64,000 nucleotides of DNA from [Flavobacterium] thermophilum (GCA_900450595.1 UGGS01000002.1:988501-1052500), one strand, 5' to 3'. Shown: positions 49,368-63,056, numbered from the stretch's first letter. The notes: generated by a model from the sequence alone, not told the origin. Translations and numbers: made by a program.

Positions 49368-49391
49368 TTCCACCCAAAGGAGTGATTGACC

Positions 49392-50766
<1,375 letters not shown>

Positions 50767-52305
50767 TTAATGTTTGAAATGGCGCACACCGGTAAACACC
50801 ATGGCCATGCCGTACTCATCCGCTTTGCGAATCGAGTCGGCGTCGCGAATCGAGCCGCCCGGCTGAATGATCGCGGTAATGCCGGCTTTTGCTGCTGCTT
50901 CAACCGTGTCGTCCATCGGGAAGAACGCATCGGACGCCAACACAGCGCCAACCGCCTGTTCCCCGGCTTGTTCAATGGCAATGTTGGCCGCGCCGACCCG
51001 ATTCATTTGCCCGGCGCCCACGCCGACCGTCATCCCGTTTTTGGCGAGTACAATCGCATTCGATTTCACATGTTTGACAACCTTCCAAGCAAATCGAAGC
51101 TGTTCGCGCTCCGCCTCGGTCGGCTCGCGTTTCGTGACGACGTTCCATTCGGCGTCTTCAAGCGTATACTTATCGGCCTCTTGCACAAGCAAGCCGCCAT
51201 TGACGGAAACGAGCGTTTTTTCCTTAACGTCCGGCGCGGCAAAATCAAGCGTCAACAAGCGGATGTTTTTCTTTTTCGTCAAAATGGCGAGCGCCTCGTC
51301 GCTGAACGATGGGGCGATGACGATTTCCAAAAAGATGTCGTGCATCCGTTCGGCTGTTTCTTTGTCCACTTCCCGGTTGACGGCGACAATGCCGCCGAAA
51401 ATCGAGACCGGATCGGCCTCGTACGCTTTCGTAAATGCCTCAAGAAGCGTGGCACCGACCCCGACGCCGCACGGGTTCATATGTTTGATCGCCGCTGCGG
51501 CTGGCTCTTGAAATTCGCGAATGAGGTTGATGGCCGCATTGGCGTCGTTGATGTTGTTGTACGACAGCTCTTTTCCGTGCAGCTGTGCCGCTTTGGCAAT
51601 CGAGAACGCCGCGCCGAGCGGTTTGGCGTAAAACGCCGCCGATTGATGCGGATTTTCGCCATAGCGCAACGACTGTTTTTTCGTGTAGGTGACGGTGAGC
51701 GTTTCCGGATACTCTTCGCCGGTGAGACCGGTCAAATATTCGGCGATCATCGCATCATACGCCGCCGTATGGCGGAACGCTTTCGCCGCCAGCTGCTGCC
51801 GCGTCTTTGCTTGGATCGAACCGGTTGTTTTCAGCTCTTCGATCACCATTGGATAGTCGGCCGGGTCAACGACAATCGCGACATCGGCATAGTTTTTCGC
51901 CGCCGCCCGCACCATCGTCGGGCCGCCGATATCGATGTTTTCAATCGCCTCGGCCAGCGTCACGTCCGGTTTGGCGATCGTTTGCTGGAACGGGTACAAG
52001 TTGACGACGACCAAATCGATCGGGCGGATGCCGTGCTCTTTAAGCGCCGCTTGGTGGCGCTCATCGCTGCGCACCGCCAAAATGCCGCCATGGATGGCTG
52101 GATGCAGCGTTTTGACGCGCCCGTCCAAAATTTCCGGAAACCCGGTGACATCGGAGATCGAAATGACCGGAACGCCGGCCTCTTCAAGCGCCCGTTTCGT
52201 CCCGCCGGTCGAAATGATGTCGACGCCAAGTTCCGCCAACTGCTTTGCAAACGGAATGATCCCTTCTTTATTGGACACGCTGATCAATGCTCGTTTCACT
52301 GCCAT
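50767..52305 (-). CDS. purH: Bifunctional AICAR transformylase/IMP cyclohydrolase
   Basis: A 512-residue protein starting [20 protein letters not shown] (ATG at 52305; another ATG is at 52308). The N-terminal third is the cyclohydrolase (MGS-like fold) and the rest the AICAR formyltransferase ([44 protein letters not shown]). It performs the last two steps to IMP. It overlaps purN by about 38 bases. Confidence 0.97.
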   Translation of the reverse strand: MAVKRALISVSNKEGIIPFAKQLAELGVDIISTGGTKRALEEAGVPVISISDVTGFPEILDGRVKTLHPAIHGGILAVRSDERHQAALKEHGIRPIDLVVVNLYPFQQTIAKPDVTLAEAIENIDIGGPTMVRAAAKNYADVAIVVDPADYPMVIEELKTTGSIQAKTRQQLAAKAFRHTAAYDAMIAEYLTGLTGEEYPETLTVTYTKKQSLRYGENPHQSAAFYAKPLGAAFSIAKAAQLHGKELSYNNINDANAAINLIREFQEPAAAAIKHMNPCGVGVGATLLEAFTKAYEADPVSIFGGIVAVNREVDKETAERMHDIFLEIVIAPSFSDEALAILTKKKNIRLLTLDFAAPDVKEKTLVSVNGGLLVQEADKYTLEDAEWNVVTKREPTEAEREQLRFAWKVVKHVKSNAIVLAKNGMTVGVGAGQMNRVGAANIAIEQAGEQAVGAVLASDAFFPMDDTVEAAAKAGITAIIQPGGSIRDADSIRKADEYGMAMVFTGVRHFKH

Positions 52306-52900
52306 CATTCTCGATCCTTTCTTCCTGTTGTTCCTTCTCCCCTAGCAGCATGCGCAACACCGCTGGATACAGCTCATGTTCAACTTGATGGATGCGCGCC
52401 TCAAGCGCCTCGATCGGCTCACCGGGCACGATCGGGACGGCGCACTGGGCGATGACCGGCCCGGTGTCCATCCCTTCATCAACATAATGGACGGTGACGC
52501 CTGTTTCCAAAACGCCCGCCCGGTACGCCTGGCCGATCGCATCTTTGCCCGGAAACGCCGGCAGCAGCGATGGATGAATGTTGACGATTTTCCCTTCATA
52601 GACGGAAAGCAACGTCGGCCCGATCAAACGCATATAGCCGGCGAGCGCAATCCAGTCGATGCGCCGCTCCTTCAGCTCGCGCAAAATTTCGCTTTCAAAC
52701 GCCGCCTTCGATGGATACTCTTTCGGCGAAAACACGAACGCCGGCACGTTTTCGCGCGCCGCCCGTTCAATGACTTTCGCCCCCGGGCGGTCGCACACCA
52801 AAAGCGCTACTTCCGCGGGCACCTCACCGCGCTTGGCTGCGTCGACGATCGCTTGAAAGTTCGTGCCGCTCCCGGACGCAAAGATCGCCAACCGTTTCAT
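52268..52900 (-). CDS. purN: Phosphoribosylglycinamide formyltransferase
   Basis: A 210-residue GART with [20 protein letters not shown] at the start and [40 protein letters not shown] holding the catalytic His and Asp. It adds a formyl group from 10-formyl-THF in step three. Starts with ATGA overlapping the purM stop. Confidence 0.97.
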   Translation of the reverse strand: MKRLAIFASGSGTNFQAIVDAAKRGEVPAEVALLVCDRPGAKVIERAARENVPAFVFSPKEYPSKAAFESEILRELKERRIDWIALAGYMRLIGPTLLSVYEGKIVNIHPSLLPAFPGKDAIGQAYRAGVLETGVTVHYVDEGMDTGPVIAQCAVPIVPGEPIEALEARIHQVEHELYPAVLRMLLGEKEQQEERIENDGSETSIDQRVQ

Positions 52901-53937
52901 GCGCCGTTCCCTCCGGCAAACGACACGCCTTCCCCTTCGACGACTTCGCCGATCATGTATGCGGCCTCCCCTTGCTGGGCCAGCGCATCGACAACCGAGT
53001 CCGCCGCCTCCGGGCTGACCGCCATCACAAGGCCGATGCCCATATTAAAGACGGAAAACATCTCTTCTTCCTCAAGCCCGCCGTTTTGGCGCAAAAAATC
53101 AAAAATCGGCAGCCCCGGCCATGAGCCGCGCTCAATGCGCGCACCCAGCCCGGAAGGCAGCATGCGCGGAATGTTTTCGATAAATCCGCCGCCGGTAATA
53201 TGAGCCATCCCTTTGATCGTAAACGTCTGCAGCAAAGAACGCAACGGTTTCGCATAAATGCGTGTCGGCTTCAATAACTCCTCGCCGAGCGGAACCGCAA
53301 GCGGCTCGTAAATGCGGTCAACGTCCAACTTCGCTTGGTCAAACACGATGCGGCGCACGAGCGAGTAGCCGTTGCTGTGGAGACCGCTTGAAGGCAGTCC
53401 GATCAGCACATCGCTCGCTTGAATCGTTTGCCCGGTCACCAATCGTTCTTTTTCCGCAATGCCGACCGCAAACCCTGCCAAGTCATACTCATTTTCCTCA
53501 TACATTCCCGGCATTTCCGCCGTTTCCCCGCCGATCAAGGCGCAGCCGGCTTCGACGCAGCCGTCGGCCACCCCTTTGACGATGGCGGCGATTTTCTCCG
53601 GCACCGCCTTGCCGCAGGCGATATAGTCAAGGAAAAAGAGCGGTTCCGCTCCTTGGACAAGAATATCGTTGACACACATCGCGACGCAGTCGATGCCGAT
53701 TGTATCATGTCGGTCAAGCAAAAACGCCACTTTCAGCTTCGTACCGACGCCATCCGTGCCGGAGACAAGCACCGGCTGGCGATAGCCAAGCGCCGATATA
53801 TCGAACAAACCGCCAAAGCCGCCGATCCCGCCCAGCACTTCCGGGCGCATCGTTTTTTGCACGTGCTGTTTCATGAGAGCGACCGCTTGGTAACCCGCCT
53901 CAATGTCAACCCCTGCTTCTTTATATGCGTTTGCCAC
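52897..53937 (-). CDS. purM: Phosphoribosylformylglycinamidine cyclo-ligase
   Basis: A 346-residue AIR synthetase: [30 protein letters not shown] (about residues 44-74), [14 protein letters not shown] and [15 protein letters not shown] are the usual motifs. The GTG at 53937 lies 7 bases after GGGAGG and gives the usual N terminus ([19 protein letters not shown]); the frame is open further upstream. It closes the imidazole ring with ATP. 65 bases separate it from purF. Confidence 0.97.
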   Translation of the reverse strand: MANAYKEAGVDIEAGYQAVALMKQHVQKTMRPEVLGGIGGFGGLFDISALGYRQPVLVSGTDGVGTKLKVAFLLDRHDTIGIDCVAMCVNDILVQGAEPLFFLDYIACGKAVPEKIAAIVKGVADGCVEAGCALIGGETAEMPGMYEENEYDLAGFAVGIAEKERLVTGQTIQASDVLIGLPSSGLHSNGYSLVRRIVFDQAKLDVDRIYEPLAVPLGEELLKPTRIYAKPLRSLLQTFTIKGMAHITGGGFIENIPRMLPSGLGARIERGSWPGLPIFDFLRQNGGLEEEEMFSVFNMGIGLVMAVSPEAADSVVDALAQQGEAAYMIGEVVEGEGVSFAGGNGA

Positions 53938-54002
53938 ATTCCATCCTCCCTTTGGCCGCCATGCAGCCAACTTCACACCGAATCGCGTTCTCCATCGCGA
54001 TG

Positions 54003-55415
54003 TTATTTCACCGTCAAGCACGGTCGGACAGCCCGGCCGATGCGGGTTGGATATTGGCCAGTGAAACATGCCAAACATTGCCCGCGCTCTGGCGAGACGT
54101 CCGGGCGCCCGATCGCCTCAAGCATCCCTTCCTGGCTGAGAAACGCCAGTGAATCCGCACCGATCAAGCGGCGAATCTCTTCGACCGAATATTTCGCCGC
54201 GATCAATTCTTCCCTTGATGACGTATCAATGCCGTAAAAACAAGGATGGGTGATCGGCGGGGCGCTGATGCGCACATGCACTTCCACGGCCCCCGCTTCA
54301 CGGAGCATCGTGACGATGCGCCGGCTTGTCGTCCCGCGCACGATCGAATCGTCGACCATCACGACCCGCTTGCCGGCCACAACCCCGCGCACCGGTGACA
54401 GCTTCATTTTCACGCCTTGCTCACGAAGCGCTTGTGACGGCTGGATGAACGTCCGGCCGACGTAACGGTTTTTGATGAGCCCTAATTCATAGGGGATGCC
54501 GCTCGCTTCCGCATAGCCGATGGCGACCGAAATGCTCGAGTCCGGCACGCCGGTGACGATGTCGGCCTCTGCCGGCGCCTCAAGCGCCAGCCGTTTCCCT
54601 AAGTTTTTGCGGGCCGTATGGACGTTGATGCCGTCGACATGGCTGTCCGGGCGGGCGAAGTAAATGTATTCCATGCTGCAAATCGACCGCGGCTGCCTAG
54701 GAGCAAACCGTTCCGAACGCACCCCTTCATGACTGATGATGAGCAATTCCCCAGGCGCCACTTCCCGCTCGTATGTGGCGCCGATGACGTCGAACGCGCA
54801 CGTTTCCGACGCCACGACATACGCCGAGCCGAGCCGGCCGAGCGACAGCGGCCGGAAGCCGTGCGGGTCAAGCGCCACATAGAGCGCTTCTTCCGTCAGC
54901 AGCAAAAACGCAAACGCCCCTTCGATCTGGCTGAGCGCCTCTTTCATTTGCCCGACAAACGTCGGCGCTTGGCTGCGGCGGATGAGATGGGCGAACACTT
55001 CCGTATCCGATGTCGTCTGAAAAATGCTTCCTTGTCCTTCAAGCGCGAGCTTCAACTCGATGGCGTTCGTCAAGTTGCCGTTATGGGCGAGCGCCATCGA
55101 TCCGGTTTGCGAGCGGAACAAGAGCGGCTGCACGTTTTCATAGCCGCCCCCACCCGCCGTCGAATAGCGGACATGACCGATGGCCGCCGCCCCTTTGAGT
55201 GCATCGAGCGTGCCGCTTTGAAACACGTCCGTCACCAGCCCCAGCCCTTTATGACCGGATAAGCTCCCGTTATGCGCCGCCACGATGCCGGCCCCTTCCT
55301 GCCCACGGTGTTGCAGGCTGTGAAGCCCGTAATATGTGAGCCGGGCGGCGTCTTCATGCCCCCAAATGCCGAAAATGCCGCACTCCTCGTTCAATCCTTT
55401 GATTTCAGCAAGCAT
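54003..55415 (-). CDS. purF: Amidophosphoribosyltransferase
   Basis: A 470-residue enzyme made as a precursor. [11 protein letters not shown] is the propeptide, and Cys12 ([10 protein letters not shown]) becomes the N-terminal nucleophile. The PRPP-binding motif is [18 protein letters not shown]. Cys residues in SICSMEY and [10 protein letters not shown] fit the 4Fe-4S cluster of the Bacillus type. It makes phosphoribosylamine, the first committed step, and is regulated by nucleotides. It overlaps purL by 25 bases. Confidence 0.97.
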   Translation of the reverse strand: MLAEIKGLNEECGIFGIWGHEDAARLTYYGLHSLQHRGQEGAGIVAAHNGSLSGHKGLGLVTDVFQSGTLDALKGAAAIGHVRYSTAGGGGYENVQPLLFRSQTGSMALAHNGNLTNAIELKLALEGQGSIFQTTSDTEVFAHLIRRSQAPTFVGQMKEALSQIEGAFAFLLLTEEALYVALDPHGFRPLSLGRLGSAYVVASETCAFDVIGATYEREVAPGELLIISHEGVRSERFAPRQPRSICSMEYIYFARPDSHVDGINVHTARKNLGKRLALEAPAEADIVTGVPDSSISVAIGYAEASGIPYELGLIKNRYVGRTFIQPSQALREQGVKMKLSPVRGVVAGKRVVMVDDSIVRGTTSRRIVTMLREAGAVEVHVRISAPPITHPCFYGIDTSSREELIAAKYSVEEIRRLIGADSLAFLSQEGMLEAIGRPDVSPERGQCLACFTGQYPTRIGRAVRPCLTVK

Positions 55416-57619
55416 GGAATAGCCCCTTTCCAGACGTTTCGCATCTCGTCAACCGAAAGGCGGATGACCGTTTCCCCCTGTTCCCCGTTCACTGTCAAGA
55501 TGCCGTCGCCTGTCACTTCGCCGATTCGCTTCGCTTCCACGAGCTGTTCAAACGCTTCCTGATGTTCTTTTTTCACTGAAACAACAAAGCGCGATTGCGT
55601 TTCGCCGAACAGTTCACTGACGAGGTCGCCGCCGACCGTCACCTTGGCGCCAAGCCCTAAAGCCCCCATCAGGCACTCCGCCAACGCGACCGCCAACCCA
55701 CCTTCCGCCACATCATGCGCCGACGCCACGACCCCAGCGCGGATCGCCGCCAGCAGCTGGCGCTGGCGTCTTGCCTCCACCTCTAAGTCAATCTCCGGTG
55801 CTTTTCCGAAAATGCGGCCTTCCAGCCATTTTTGCAGCTCGCTGCCGCCAAACTCCGGCTTCGCCTCGCCGATCACGTAAATGAGGTCGCCCACTTGCTT
55901 AAATAGCTGGGTGGTAATATGCGAAAGGTCCTCAATGAGCCCGACCATGCCGACGACCGGTGTCGGGTAGACGGCCACACCGTTCGTTTCATTGTACAGC
56001 GAGACGTTGCCGCTCACCACCGGCGTCCCGAGCGCCCGGCACGCCTCGCTCATCCCGTCGACCGCTTTTTCGAGCTGCCAGAAAATCTCCGGCTTTTCCG
56101 GGCTGCCAAAGTTAAGGCAGTCCGTAATCGCGAGCGGCTTCGCCCCCGAACAAACGACGTTGCGCGCCGCCTCGGCGACGGCGATTTTCCCGCCCACTTC
56201 CGGATCCAAGTACAAGTAGCGCGAATTGCAATCCGTGGTGAGCGCAAGCGCCTTATTCGTGCCGCGGATGCGCACGACGGCCGCGTCCGATCCTGGGGCG
56301 ACGACCGTATTCGTCCGCACCATGTAGTCATATTGGTCGTACACCCATTCTTTGCTCGCGATCGTCGGTTGGGCGAGGAGCCCGAGCAATGTTTGGTTGT
56401 AGTCTTCGATGTGCGGAATATACGGCGACATCGCTTGAAATTCGCGGTAGTAAACCGGCTCTTTCGACGGCTTATGGTAAACCGGCGCGTCTTTCGCCAG
56501 CGCGTCCACCGGAATTTCCGCCGCCACCTCGCCGCGGAACCAGAGACGAAGCATTTTGTCATCGGTCACTTTGCCGATCGCTTTTGCTTCCAACCCATAC
56601 TTGGCAAAAATCGCGGCGATTTCGTCTTCCCGCCCTTGCTTGACGACAAGCAGCATCCGCTCCTGCGATTCAGACAGCATCATTTCATACGGCGTCATGC
56701 CGGTCTCGCGCTGCGGGACGAGATCCAAATTCATTTCAATGCCAAATCCGCCTTTGCTTGCCATTTCGGCGGATGAACTCGTGAGCCCTGCCGCCCCCAT
56801 ATCTTGAATGCCGACTAACGCATCCGACTTGACTGCTTCCAAACACGCCTCCAGCAGCAGTTTTTCCATAAACGGATCGCCGACTTGCACGGCCGGGCGC
56901 TTTGCTTCCGACTGTTCGCTCAACTCTTCCGATGCAAACGTCGCCCCGTGGATGCCGTCGCGGCCCGTTTTCGCCCCGACGTACATGACCGTGTTGCCGA
57001 CTCCAGTCGCAATGCCGCGCTGAATATCCTCATGGCGGATGATCCCGACGCACATGGCGTTGACAAGCGGATTCCCTTCATACGACGGATCAAACTGCAC
57101 TTCACCGCCGACCGTCGGGATGCCGACGCAGTTGCCGTACCCGGCAATGCCGGCGACGACCTGCTCGAACAAATATTTGACGCGCGGCGACGTCAGTTCG
57201 CCAAACCGAAGTGAATTGAGCAGCGCGATCGGCCGCGCCCCCATCGAAAAGACGTCGCGGATGATGCCGCCGACCCCGGTCGCCGCCCCTTGATACGGCT
57301 CGATCGCCGACGGGTGATTGTGGCTTTCGATTTTAAACGCCACCGCCAACCCGTCGCCGATGTCGACGATCCCGGCGCCTTCGCCCGGCCCCTGCAGCAC
57401 GTGCGGGCCGTCGGTCGGGAATTTTTTCAGCACCGGCTTCGAGTTTTTATAGCTGCAGTGCTCCGACCACATTACCGAAAAAATGCCGGTTTCCGTGTAG
57501 TTCGGCAGCCTTCCTAAAATCGCCTCAATGCGCGCAAATTCGTCATCCGTCAATCCCATCTCGCGGTACAATTGTTGTTCTTTGATCATCGCCGCGCTCG
57601 GCTCAAGCAGTAACGACAT
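55391..57619 (-). CDS. purL: Phosphoribosylformylglycinamidine synthase, large subunit
   Basis: A 742-residue small-type PurL, which needs PurS and PurQ as partners. Typical parts include [41 protein letters not shown] and [19 protein letters not shown]. It uses ATP and ammonia from PurQ in step four. It overlaps purQ by 17 bases and purF by 25. Confidence 0.98.
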   Translation of the reverse strand: MSLLLEPSAAMIKEQQLYREMGLTDDEFARIEAILGRLPNYTETGIFSVMWSEHCSYKNSKPVLKKFPTDGPHVLQGPGEGAGIVDIGDGLAVAFKIESHNHPSAIEPYQGAATGVGGIIRDVFSMGARPIALLNSLRFGELTSPRVKYLFEQVVAGIAGYGNCVGIPTVGGEVQFDPSYEGNPLVNAMCVGIIRHEDIQRGIATGVGNTVMYVGAKTGRDGIHGATFASEELSEQSEAKRPAVQVGDPFMEKLLLEACLEAVKSDALVGIQDMGAAGLTSSSAEMASKGGFGIEMNLDLVPQRETGMTPYEMMLSESQERMLLVVKQGREDEIAAIFAKYGLEAKAIGKVTDDKMLRLWFRGEVAAEIPVDALAKDAPVYHKPSKEPVYYREFQAMSPYIPHIEDYNQTLLGLLAQPTIASKEWVYDQYDYMVRTNTVVAPGSDAAVVRIRGTNKALALTTDCNSRYLYLDPEVGGKIAVAEAARNVVCSGAKPLAITDCLNFGSPEKPEIFWQLEKAVDGMSEACRALGTPVVSGNVSLYNETNGVAVYPTPVVGMVGLIEDLSHITTQLFKQVGDLIYVIGEAKPEFGGSELQKWLEGRIFGKAPEIDLEVEARRQRQLLAAIRAGVVASAHDVAEGGLAVALAECLMGALGLGAKVTVGGDLVSELFGETQSRFVVSVKKEHQEAFEQLVEAKRIGEVTGDGILTVNGEQGETVIRLSVDEMRNVWKGAIPCLLKSKD

Positions 57620-58289
57620 GCGTCTCCCTCCAATAGTTGACGATCGATCGAAATAGTTTCAGCCCGTCCGCGCTGCCGAGCAAGGCGTCGACCGCCCGCT
57701 CCGGATGCGGCATCATGCCAAGCACATTGCCCCGCTCATTGACGATGCCGGCAATATCCATGAGGCTGCCGTTCGGGTTTTCCCCATGGTAGCGGAACAC
57801 GATTTGCTTGTTTTCCACTAAGCGCTCGAGCGTCTGTTCATCGCAATAATAATTCCCTTCGCCATGGGCGATCGGAATCGTAATGACTTCCCCTTTTTCG
57901 TAGGCGGATGTAAACATCGTCCCATTGTTTTCCACCACAAGCTGCACCGGCCGGCAGATGAACTTCAACCCTTGATTGCGGCGCATCGCCCCAGGAAGCA
58001 AGCCGGCTTCAAGCAAAATTTGAAACCCGTTGCACACGCCAAGCACCGGTTTTCCGGCATCAGCCGCCTGTTTGACGGCAGCCATTACTTTCGAAAAGCG
58101 GGCGATCGCTCCGGAACGCAAGTAATCGCCGTACGAAAATCCGCCCGGAAGCAAAACGGCGTCAAACCGGTCCAAGTTGTCCTCATCATGCCAGACGTAC
58201 TCGACTTCCTCGCCAAGCTCATCGGCGATCGCATGATACATGTCGACGTCGCAATTCGATCCCGGAAATACAACGACGGCAAACTTCAT
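57603..58289 (-). CDS. purQ: Phosphoribosylformylglycinamidine synthase, glutaminase subunit
   Basis: A 228-residue class I glutamine amidotransferase: nucleophile Cys in [20 protein letters not shown] (about residue 86), the His/Glu pair in MPHPERAVD near the end. It feeds ammonia to PurL. Starts with an overlap of 4 bases with the purS stop. Confidence 0.98.
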   Translation of the reverse strand: MKFAVVVFPGSNCDVDMYHAIADELGEEVEYVWHDEDNLDRFDAVLLPGGFSYGDYLRSGAIARFSKVMAAVKQAADAGKPVLGVCNGFQILLEAGLLPGAMRRNQGLKFICRPVQLVVENNGTMFTSAYEKGEVITIPIAHGEGNYYCDEQTLERLVENKQIVFRYHGENPNGSLMDIAGIVNERGNVLGMMPHPERAVDALLGSADGLKLFRSIVNYWRETHVVTA

Positions 58290-58540
58290 CGGGCGACGGC
58301 CTCCTCAATTTCATAGCGGTAATCTTCAATCACCGGATTGGCGAGCAGCTTTTCGCACATCTCGCGAACGAGCTCGTTGATGTCGCGGCCGCTCTCTTCC
58401 ATCACAAGCTCCATGAACTTCCCGATTCGTACATCTTTCACTTCCGTATATGACAAGCTGTGCAACGCCCCTTTCACCGCGGTCCCTTGCGGATCCAACA
58501 CACTTTCGCGCAGCGTCACATATACTTTTACCTTGTACAT
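58286..58540 (-). CDS. purS: Phosphoribosylformylglycinamidine synthase subunit PurS
   Basis: An 84-residue protein with [20 protein letters not shown] and [12 protein letters not shown], typical of PurS, which bridges PurL and PurQ. It overlaps purC by 13 bases and purQ by 4. Confidence 0.97.
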   Translation of the reverse strand: MYKVKVYVTLRESVLDPQGTAVKGALHSLSYTEVKDVRIGKFMELVMEESGRDINELVREMCEKLLANPVIEDYRYEIEEAVAR

Positions 58541-59256
58541 GCCGATTCTCCCCCTAATCGTTGTAAAATGACTTCATACGCCTCCGTCAAGCTGCCGAGA
58601 TCGCGGCGAAACACGTCTTTATCGAGCTTCTCGTTCGTGTCAGCGTCCCACAGCCGGCACGTATCGGGCGAAATCTCGTCGGCTAAAACAATCGCCCCGT
58701 CCGCCGTGCGGCCGAACTCCAGCTTAAAATCAATTAATCTCACCTTTCGTTCCGCAAAATGGGCGCCCAGCACGTCGTTCACCTTGAGTGCTTCGCGTTT
58801 CAACTGGTCAATCTCCTCGCGGCTGGCAAGTTTTAAAATCGCAATATGGTCTTCCACGAGCAGCGGGTCGCCAAGATCATCGTTTTTGTAGTAAAACTCG
58901 ACAAGCGGCGCCTCAAGCGGCGTTCCCTCCGCCAAGCCGATGCGTTTCGCTAAGCTGCCCGCTACAACATTGCGCACGACCACCTCAAGCGGAATGATCG
59001 TCACCTGTTGGACGAGCTGCTCGGTCGGCGACAGCTTTTCAAGAAAATGATTGGCGATGCCGGCTTCGCGCAGCTTCAAAAACAACAAGCTGGAAATCTC
59101 GTTATTGAGCCGCCCCTTGCCGGCGATCGTCGCCTTTTTCCCGCCGTTAAATGCGGTCGCGCTGTCTTTGTACTCGACCCAAAGCACGCCCGGCGCATCG
59201 GTCGCGTAAATCTTTTTCGCTTTCCCTTCGTACAGCAGCTGTTGTTTTGTCGGCAT
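58528..59256 (-). CDS. purC: Phosphoribosylaminoimidazole-succinocarboxamide synthase
   Basis: A 242-residue SAICAR synthase: [37 protein letters not shown] and [10 protein letters not shown] are family signatures. It joins CAIR and aspartate. A 75-bp gap separates it from purB. Confidence 0.97.
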   Translation of the reverse strand: MPTKQQLLYEGKAKKIYATDAPGVLWVEYKDSATAFNGGKKATIAGKGRLNNEISSLLFLKLREAGIANHFLEKLSPTEQLVQQVTIIPLEVVVRNVVAGSLAKRIGLAEGTPLEAPLVEFYYKNDDLGDPLLVEDHIAILKLASREEIDQLKREALKVNDVLGAHFAERKVRLIDFKLEFGRTADGAIVLADEISPDTCRLWDADTNEKLDKDVFRRDLGSLTEAYEVILQRLGGESACTR

Positions 59257-59331
59257 GATGAACGCCTCCGTTATCCAGAAGATTGAAAATTTTCCGCTCG
59301 GACAGCCGGCCCAAAGCCAGCCGTTTTCTGC

Positions 59332-60627
59332 TCAATCCAATCCTAAGCGGGCAAAAATCGTATCGACGTGTTTCAAATGATGGCGGTAGTCAAAGCAATC
59401 ATCGAGTTCCTCTTTGGTAAGCCGGCTTGTAATCCGCTCATCCGCCTCAAGCAGCGAGCGGAACGGCACTTGTCGCTCCCACGCTTCCATCGCTTTCGGC
59501 TGCACCAAATCGTACGCTTCCTCGCGCGTCATCCCTTTGTCAATCAAAGCGAGCAACACGCGTTGCGAGTAAATGAGCCCGAACGTGCGCTCCATATTTT
59601 TCTTCATATTTTCCGGGTAGACCAACAAGTTTTTCACAATGTTCGCGAACCGATTCAACATATAGTTCAACGCGATCGTCGCATCCGGCAAAATGATGCG
59701 CTCAGCCGACGAATGGGAAATGTCGCGCTCATGCCAAAGCGGCACATTTTCATACGCCGTCACCATATACCCGCGAATGACGCGCGCCATGCCGGTCATA
59801 TTTTCCGAACCGATCGGATTGCGCTTATGCGGCATCGCTGATGAGCCTTTTTGCCCTTTCGCGAAAAACTCCTCGACTTCACGAACCTCGCTTTTTTGCA
59901 GGCCGCGAATCTCAACGGCGAACTTTTCAATCGATGTCGCGATGAGCGCGAGCGTCGCCATATAGTAAGCGTGGCGGTCGCGCTGCAGCGTCTGCGTCGA
60001 AATCGGCGCCGGCGTCAGTCCGAGCTTCTCGCACACATATTGCTCGACAAACGGGTCAATGTTGGCATACGTGCCGACCGCTCCGGAAATTTTCCCGACT
60101 TCCACCATCTTGGCTGCTTGTTCAAACCGCTCCAAATTCCGGAGCATTTCGGCATACCAAAGCGCCAGCTTCAGCCCGAACGTCGTCGGTTCGGCATGAA
60201 CGCCGTGCGTGCGCCCCATCATGACCGTATATTTATGTTCGCGCGCTTTCTCTTTCAATACTTGAATGAAGTTTTCCAAATCGCGCCGCAAAATCGCGTT
60301 CGCCTGCTTTAACAAGTAGCCGAGCGCCGTATCGACGACATCGGTCGACGTGAGACCATAATGCACCCATTTCCGTTCCTCGCCGAGGGTCTCCGAAACC
60401 GCCCGCGTAAACGCTACGACATCATGGCGCGTTTCTTCTTCGATTTCCTTAATGCGGCGGATGTCAAACGACGCGTTTTCCCGCAAGCGGCGGACGTCCT
60501 CTTTCGGAATGACGCCAAGTTCGGCCCACGCTTCGCAGGCAAGCAACTCCACCTCAAGCCACGCCTTAAAGCGGTTTTCCTCCGTCCAAATGGCTCCCAT
60601 TTCCGGTCTCGTGTAGCGTTCAATCAT
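59332..60627 (-). CDS. purB: Adenylosuccinate lyase
   Basis: A 431-residue fumarase-superfamily enzyme starting [20 protein letters not shown]. The signature [18 protein letters not shown] (about residues 261-278) has the catalytic Ser. It acts twice in purine synthesis, releasing fumarate from SAICAR and from adenylosuccinate. Start chosen at 60627, where ATGA overlaps the purK stop; the frame extends 12 codons upstream inside purK. Confidence 0.97.
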   Translation of the reverse strand: MIERYTRPEMGAIWTEENRFKAWLEVELLACEAWAELGVIPKEDVRRLRENASFDIRRIKEIEEETRHDVVAFTRAVSETLGEERKWVHYGLTSTDVVDTALGYLLKQANAILRRDLENFIQVLKEKAREHKYTVMMGRTHGVHAEPTTFGLKLALWYAEMLRNLERFEQAAKMVEVGKISGAVGTYANIDPFVEQYVCEKLGLTPAPISTQTLQRDRHAYYMATLALIATSIEKFAVEIRGLQKSEVREVEEFFAKGQKGSSAMPHKRNPIGSENMTGMARVIRGYMVTAYENVPLWHERDISHSSAERIILPDATIALNYMLNRFANIVKNLLVYPENMKKNMERTFGLIYSQRVLLALIDKGMTREEAYDLVQPKAMEAWERQVPFRSLLEADERITSRLTKEELDDCFDYRHHLKHVDTIFARLGLD

Positions 60628-61781
60628 CTTCGTTCCAGCCTCCGATCTTGCCAAATTTGCCACGACTCGATTCGCCTCAGCGCTTCCTCAACATCGTCCG
60701 CCAGTACGGTCACATGGCCCATTTTTCGCTTCGGCTTCGCCTCATGCTTGCCGTATAAATGGAGATAGGCTGCGCCGCCGAGCGCCCCGATCTGCCCGAT
60801 GGCCGGTCCGACGTGCTCCCCTAAAAGGTTCACCATCACAGCCGGCTTCAACAACTCCGTCGAGCCGAGCGGCCAGTTGCAGACGGCGCGGATGTGCTGG
60901 GCGAACTGCGACGTCGCGCATGCATTGATTGTATAATGTCCGGAGTTGTGCGGTCTAGGGGCCAGCTCATTAATATAAATATCCCCGTCCGCCGTCAAAA
61001 ACATTTCCACCGCCAACGTCCCGACGAGCGAACACGATGTCGCCAGCGTCTTGGCGTAACGGACCGCCCTCTGCTCGATGTGTTGCGGGATCCGTGCTGG
61101 AACGATCGTTTGATGCAAAATGTTCTCGATATGAATATTTTCCGCCACTGGAAAAACAGCCGTCTCACCATCGAGGTTGCGGGCGACAATGACCGACATT
61201 TCCTTCACAAACGGCACCCAGCCTTCCAAAATGCATGGGCCAAGCCCAAGCAAATCAGCCGCTTTGGCTAGATCGCCTTCGCCGCGCAGCACATATTGCC
61301 CTTTGCCGTCATAACCGCCGCGCCGCGTTTTCAAGACGCACGGAAAGCCGGTCATGGCAACGGCCTGTTCCAACTCATCCCATCCGTCCACTTCCCTATA
61401 CGGCGCCACCGGCAACCCGGCTTCGACAATCGCCGCTTTCTCCAACGCCCGGTCTTGCGTCACCGCCAGCAGCCGGCTTCCTTGCGGGACATAGGCGTTT
61501 GCCTCCAGCCACTCAAGCGCCTGCGCATCGATATTTTCAAATTCGTACGTAATGACATCGCTCACGCGCGCCAGTTCAGCGATGGCGTCCAAATCATGGT
61601 ACGGCGCGGTGATTTCCACATCGGCTACTTGCCCGCACGGGGAGTCAGGCGTCGGATCCAGCACGGCGATGCGAAACCCCATCTCACGCGCCGCCAAAGC
61701 CATCATCCGCCCGAGCTGCCCCCCACCGATGATGCCGATCGTCTGTCCGGGAACAATCCGCCGCTTAGCCAAGCTGATCAC
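60624..61781 (-). CDS. purK: 5-(Carboxyamino)imidazole ribonucleotide synthase
   Basis: A 385-residue ATP-grasp enzyme: [20 protein letters not shown] near the start, then [15 protein letters not shown] and [19 protein letters not shown]. It makes N5-CAIR. The GTG at 61781 is used (VISLAKRR); a TTG three codons later is an alternative, and the long open frame upstream lies within purE. It overlaps purE by 17 bases and purB by 4. Confidence 0.93.
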   Translation of the reverse strand: MISLAKRRIVPGQTIGIIGGGQLGRMMALAAREMGFRIAVLDPTPDSPCGQVADVEITAPYHDLDAIAELARVSDVITYEFENIDAQALEWLEANAYVPQGSRLLAVTQDRALEKAAIVEAGLPVAPYREVDGWDELEQAVAMTGFPCVLKTRRGGYDGKGQYVLRGEGDLAKAADLLGLGPCILEGWVPFVKEMSVIVARNLDGETAVFPVAENIHIENILHQTIVPARIPQHIEQRAVRYAKTLATSCSLVGTLAVEMFLTADGDIYINELAPRPHNSGHYTINACATSQFAQHIRAVCNWPLGSTELLKPAVMVNLLGEHVGPAIGQIGALGGAAYLHLYGKHEAKPKRKMGHVTVLADDVEEALRRIESWQIWQDRRLERR

Positions 61782-62253
61782 TGCTTTCCACGACTTGTTT
61801 TCGAATCGCTTCCCGCCGCGCTTTGAGCGCCTCCATATAGCGCGGCTCAAACAGTCCAACGATCGACACCGCGAGCAACCCGGCGTTCGTCGCCCCCGCC
61901 TTGCCGATCGCCACCGTCGCCACCGGCACCCCACCCGGCATTTGCACAATCGACAATAATGAATCCAAACCGTTCAACGCCTTCGACTGCACAGGAACCC
62001 CAATCACCGGCAGCGTCGTTTTCGCCGCAATCATCCCCGGCAAATGAGCCGCACCGCCGGCCCCAGCAATAATGACTTTAATGCCCCTCTCCTCCGCCGT
62101 TTCTGCATACCGAAACATCTCATCCGGCGTCCGATGCGCCGACACGACTTTTTTCTCAAACGGAATCCCCAATTCCTCAAGAACAGCGCAAGCATGCCGC
62201 ATCGTTTCCCAATCCGAATGGCTTCCCATCACAACCCCGACGATCGGGCTCAT
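61765..62253 (-). CDS. purE: N5-CAIR mutase
   Basis: A 162-residue class I PurE starting [20 protein letters not shown], with the catalytic His in SAHRTPDEM and the loop [16 protein letters not shown]. It moves the carboxylate from N5-CAIR to CAIR. It is the first gene of the operon, behind AAAAGGAGTG. Confidence 0.97.
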   Translation of the reverse strand: MSPIVGVVMGSHSDWETMRHACAVLEELGIPFEKKVVSAHRTPDEMFRYAETAEERGIKVIIAGAGGAAHLPGMIAAKTTLPVIGVPVQSKALNGLDSLLSIVQMPGGVPVATVAIGKAGATNAGLLAVSIVGLFEPRYMEALKARREAIRKQVVESSDQLG

Positions 62254-62281
62254 ACCGTTTCACTCCTTTTGCTAGCACAAC

Positions 62282-62337
62282 AAAACCCAGAACATGCGTT
62301 CCTGTTCATAAACGAGGGAAAGCATCGTTCTGGGCTT
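62282..62337 (-). terminator. Riboswitch-controlled terminator before purE
   Basis: CCCAGAAC(G)ATGC pairs with GCAT(G)TTCTGGG in the minus-strand leader and is followed by TTTTGTTGTG. It lies between the purine aptamer and purE, as in pur leaders that stop early when guanine is plentiful. Confidence 0.8.
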
Positions 62338-62378
62338 TGACAGTTGCTGATCGAAAAAAAGCCAAAACCGATCCTTCC

Positions 62379-62447
62379 CCTCATAGTCCAATCATTTACG
62401 GTGATTGGGTAGAGACTTTTGGGCCATATTCCCAAAATTATATGAGG
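62379..62447 (-). promoter_or_regulatory. Guanine-type purine riboswitch aptamer
   Basis: The minus strand has the P1 arms CCTCAT/ATGAGG, the junction ATATAAT, a P2 hairpin with loop ATATGGC, the segment GTCTCTACC, a P3 hairpin with loop CCGTAAA and GGACTATGAGG. The base that sets ligand choice (C in GACTATG) is the guanine form; adenine types have T there. It controls the terminator at 62282-62337. Confidence 0.92.
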
Positions 62448-62477
62448 GACATTGCGATACACTATGAAGCTACTTTT

Positions 62478-62507
62478 ATATTAACAAGTTTTGAAACAAA
62501 GTGTCAA
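62478..62507 (-). promoter_or_regulatory. Promoter of the purine operon
   Basis: TTGACA (62502-62507) and TAATAT (62478-62483) with an 18-base spacer on the minus strand, about 30 bases before the aptamer. Confidence 0.75.
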
Positions 62508-62510
62508 GGC

Positions 62511-62555
62511 AAAATCGAACATTTAATATTTTTGAAAAGGAAATGTTCGTATTTT
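62511..62555. promoter_or_regulatory. Inverted PurBox pair (PurR operator)
   Basis: CGAACATT (62516-62523) and AATGTTCG (62542-62549), 18 bases apart and each with an A/T-rich outer flank, match the paired inverted PurBoxes bound by Bacillus PurR. They lie just upstream of the pur promoter and in the region shared with the divergent hsp20 gene. Confidence 0.85.
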
Positions 62556-62612
62556 ATCAATCACCAAACAGACAGGGCGGCATATGATGAAGGAGCAGAG
62601 GAGGGAAACGCC

Positions 62613-63056
62613 ATGGCTGATCAAAACCCGTTCACACCGTTTTCCGATTGGACAAAGCATTGGCAGCAGTTTTTCCAAACCGATTTTTGGGGGAGCATTC
62701 AGCCGTTGCTGCCGTCGGCAAACAAACCATCATCCGGCATGAACCTATACAAGAAAGACAACGAACTGCTCATCGTCATTAGCCTTCCCGGACTGGAAAA
62801 AATCGAGGACGCGGAAGTGTATGTATCATACAAAACGCTGGAAGTGAAGGCGACAGTCAATCTCAACTTTAAAGGGTTTGAATTAGTAGAAGAAGGCATT
62901 TTCCAAGGCCGGTTTGAAAAAACCGTTCCACTGCCATTCCCGGTCAAAGAGGACCGCATTGAAGCGACATACCATCACGGCCTGCTCTTCATTCACTTGC
63001 ATCGCCTCATTCCCGAAGAACCCAAAAAGAAAATTATGATTAAAAAAGGGGAATGA
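62613..63056 (+). CDS. Hsp20/alpha-crystallin family small heat-shock protein
   Basis: A 147-residue protein with an alpha-crystallin domain (about residues 47-145): MNLYKKDNELLIVISLPGLEKIEDAEVYV, then GRFEKTVPLPFPVKEDRIEATYHHGLLFIHLHR. Such proteins hold unfolded proteins. ATG at 62613 is chosen (AGGAGGGAAACGCC before it); the frame is open back to 62337 but that covers the pur leader. The gene is divergent from the pur operon, and the operator at 62511-62555 could affect both. Confidence 0.88.
   Translation: MADQNPFTPFSDWTKHWQQFFQTDFWGSIQPLLPSANKPSSGMNLYKKDNELLIVISLPGLEKIEDAEVYVSYKTLEVKATVNLNFKGFELVEEGIFQGRFEKTVPLPFPVKEDRIEATYHHGLLFIHLHRLIPEEPKKKIMIKKGE

Noticed and set aside
49106..49391. 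A plus-strand frame between the DUF2892 gene and the 34-residue gene
   Set aside because: No ribosome binding site and no recognisable protein; it runs through the purine operon terminator. The stretch otherwise shows nothing certain.
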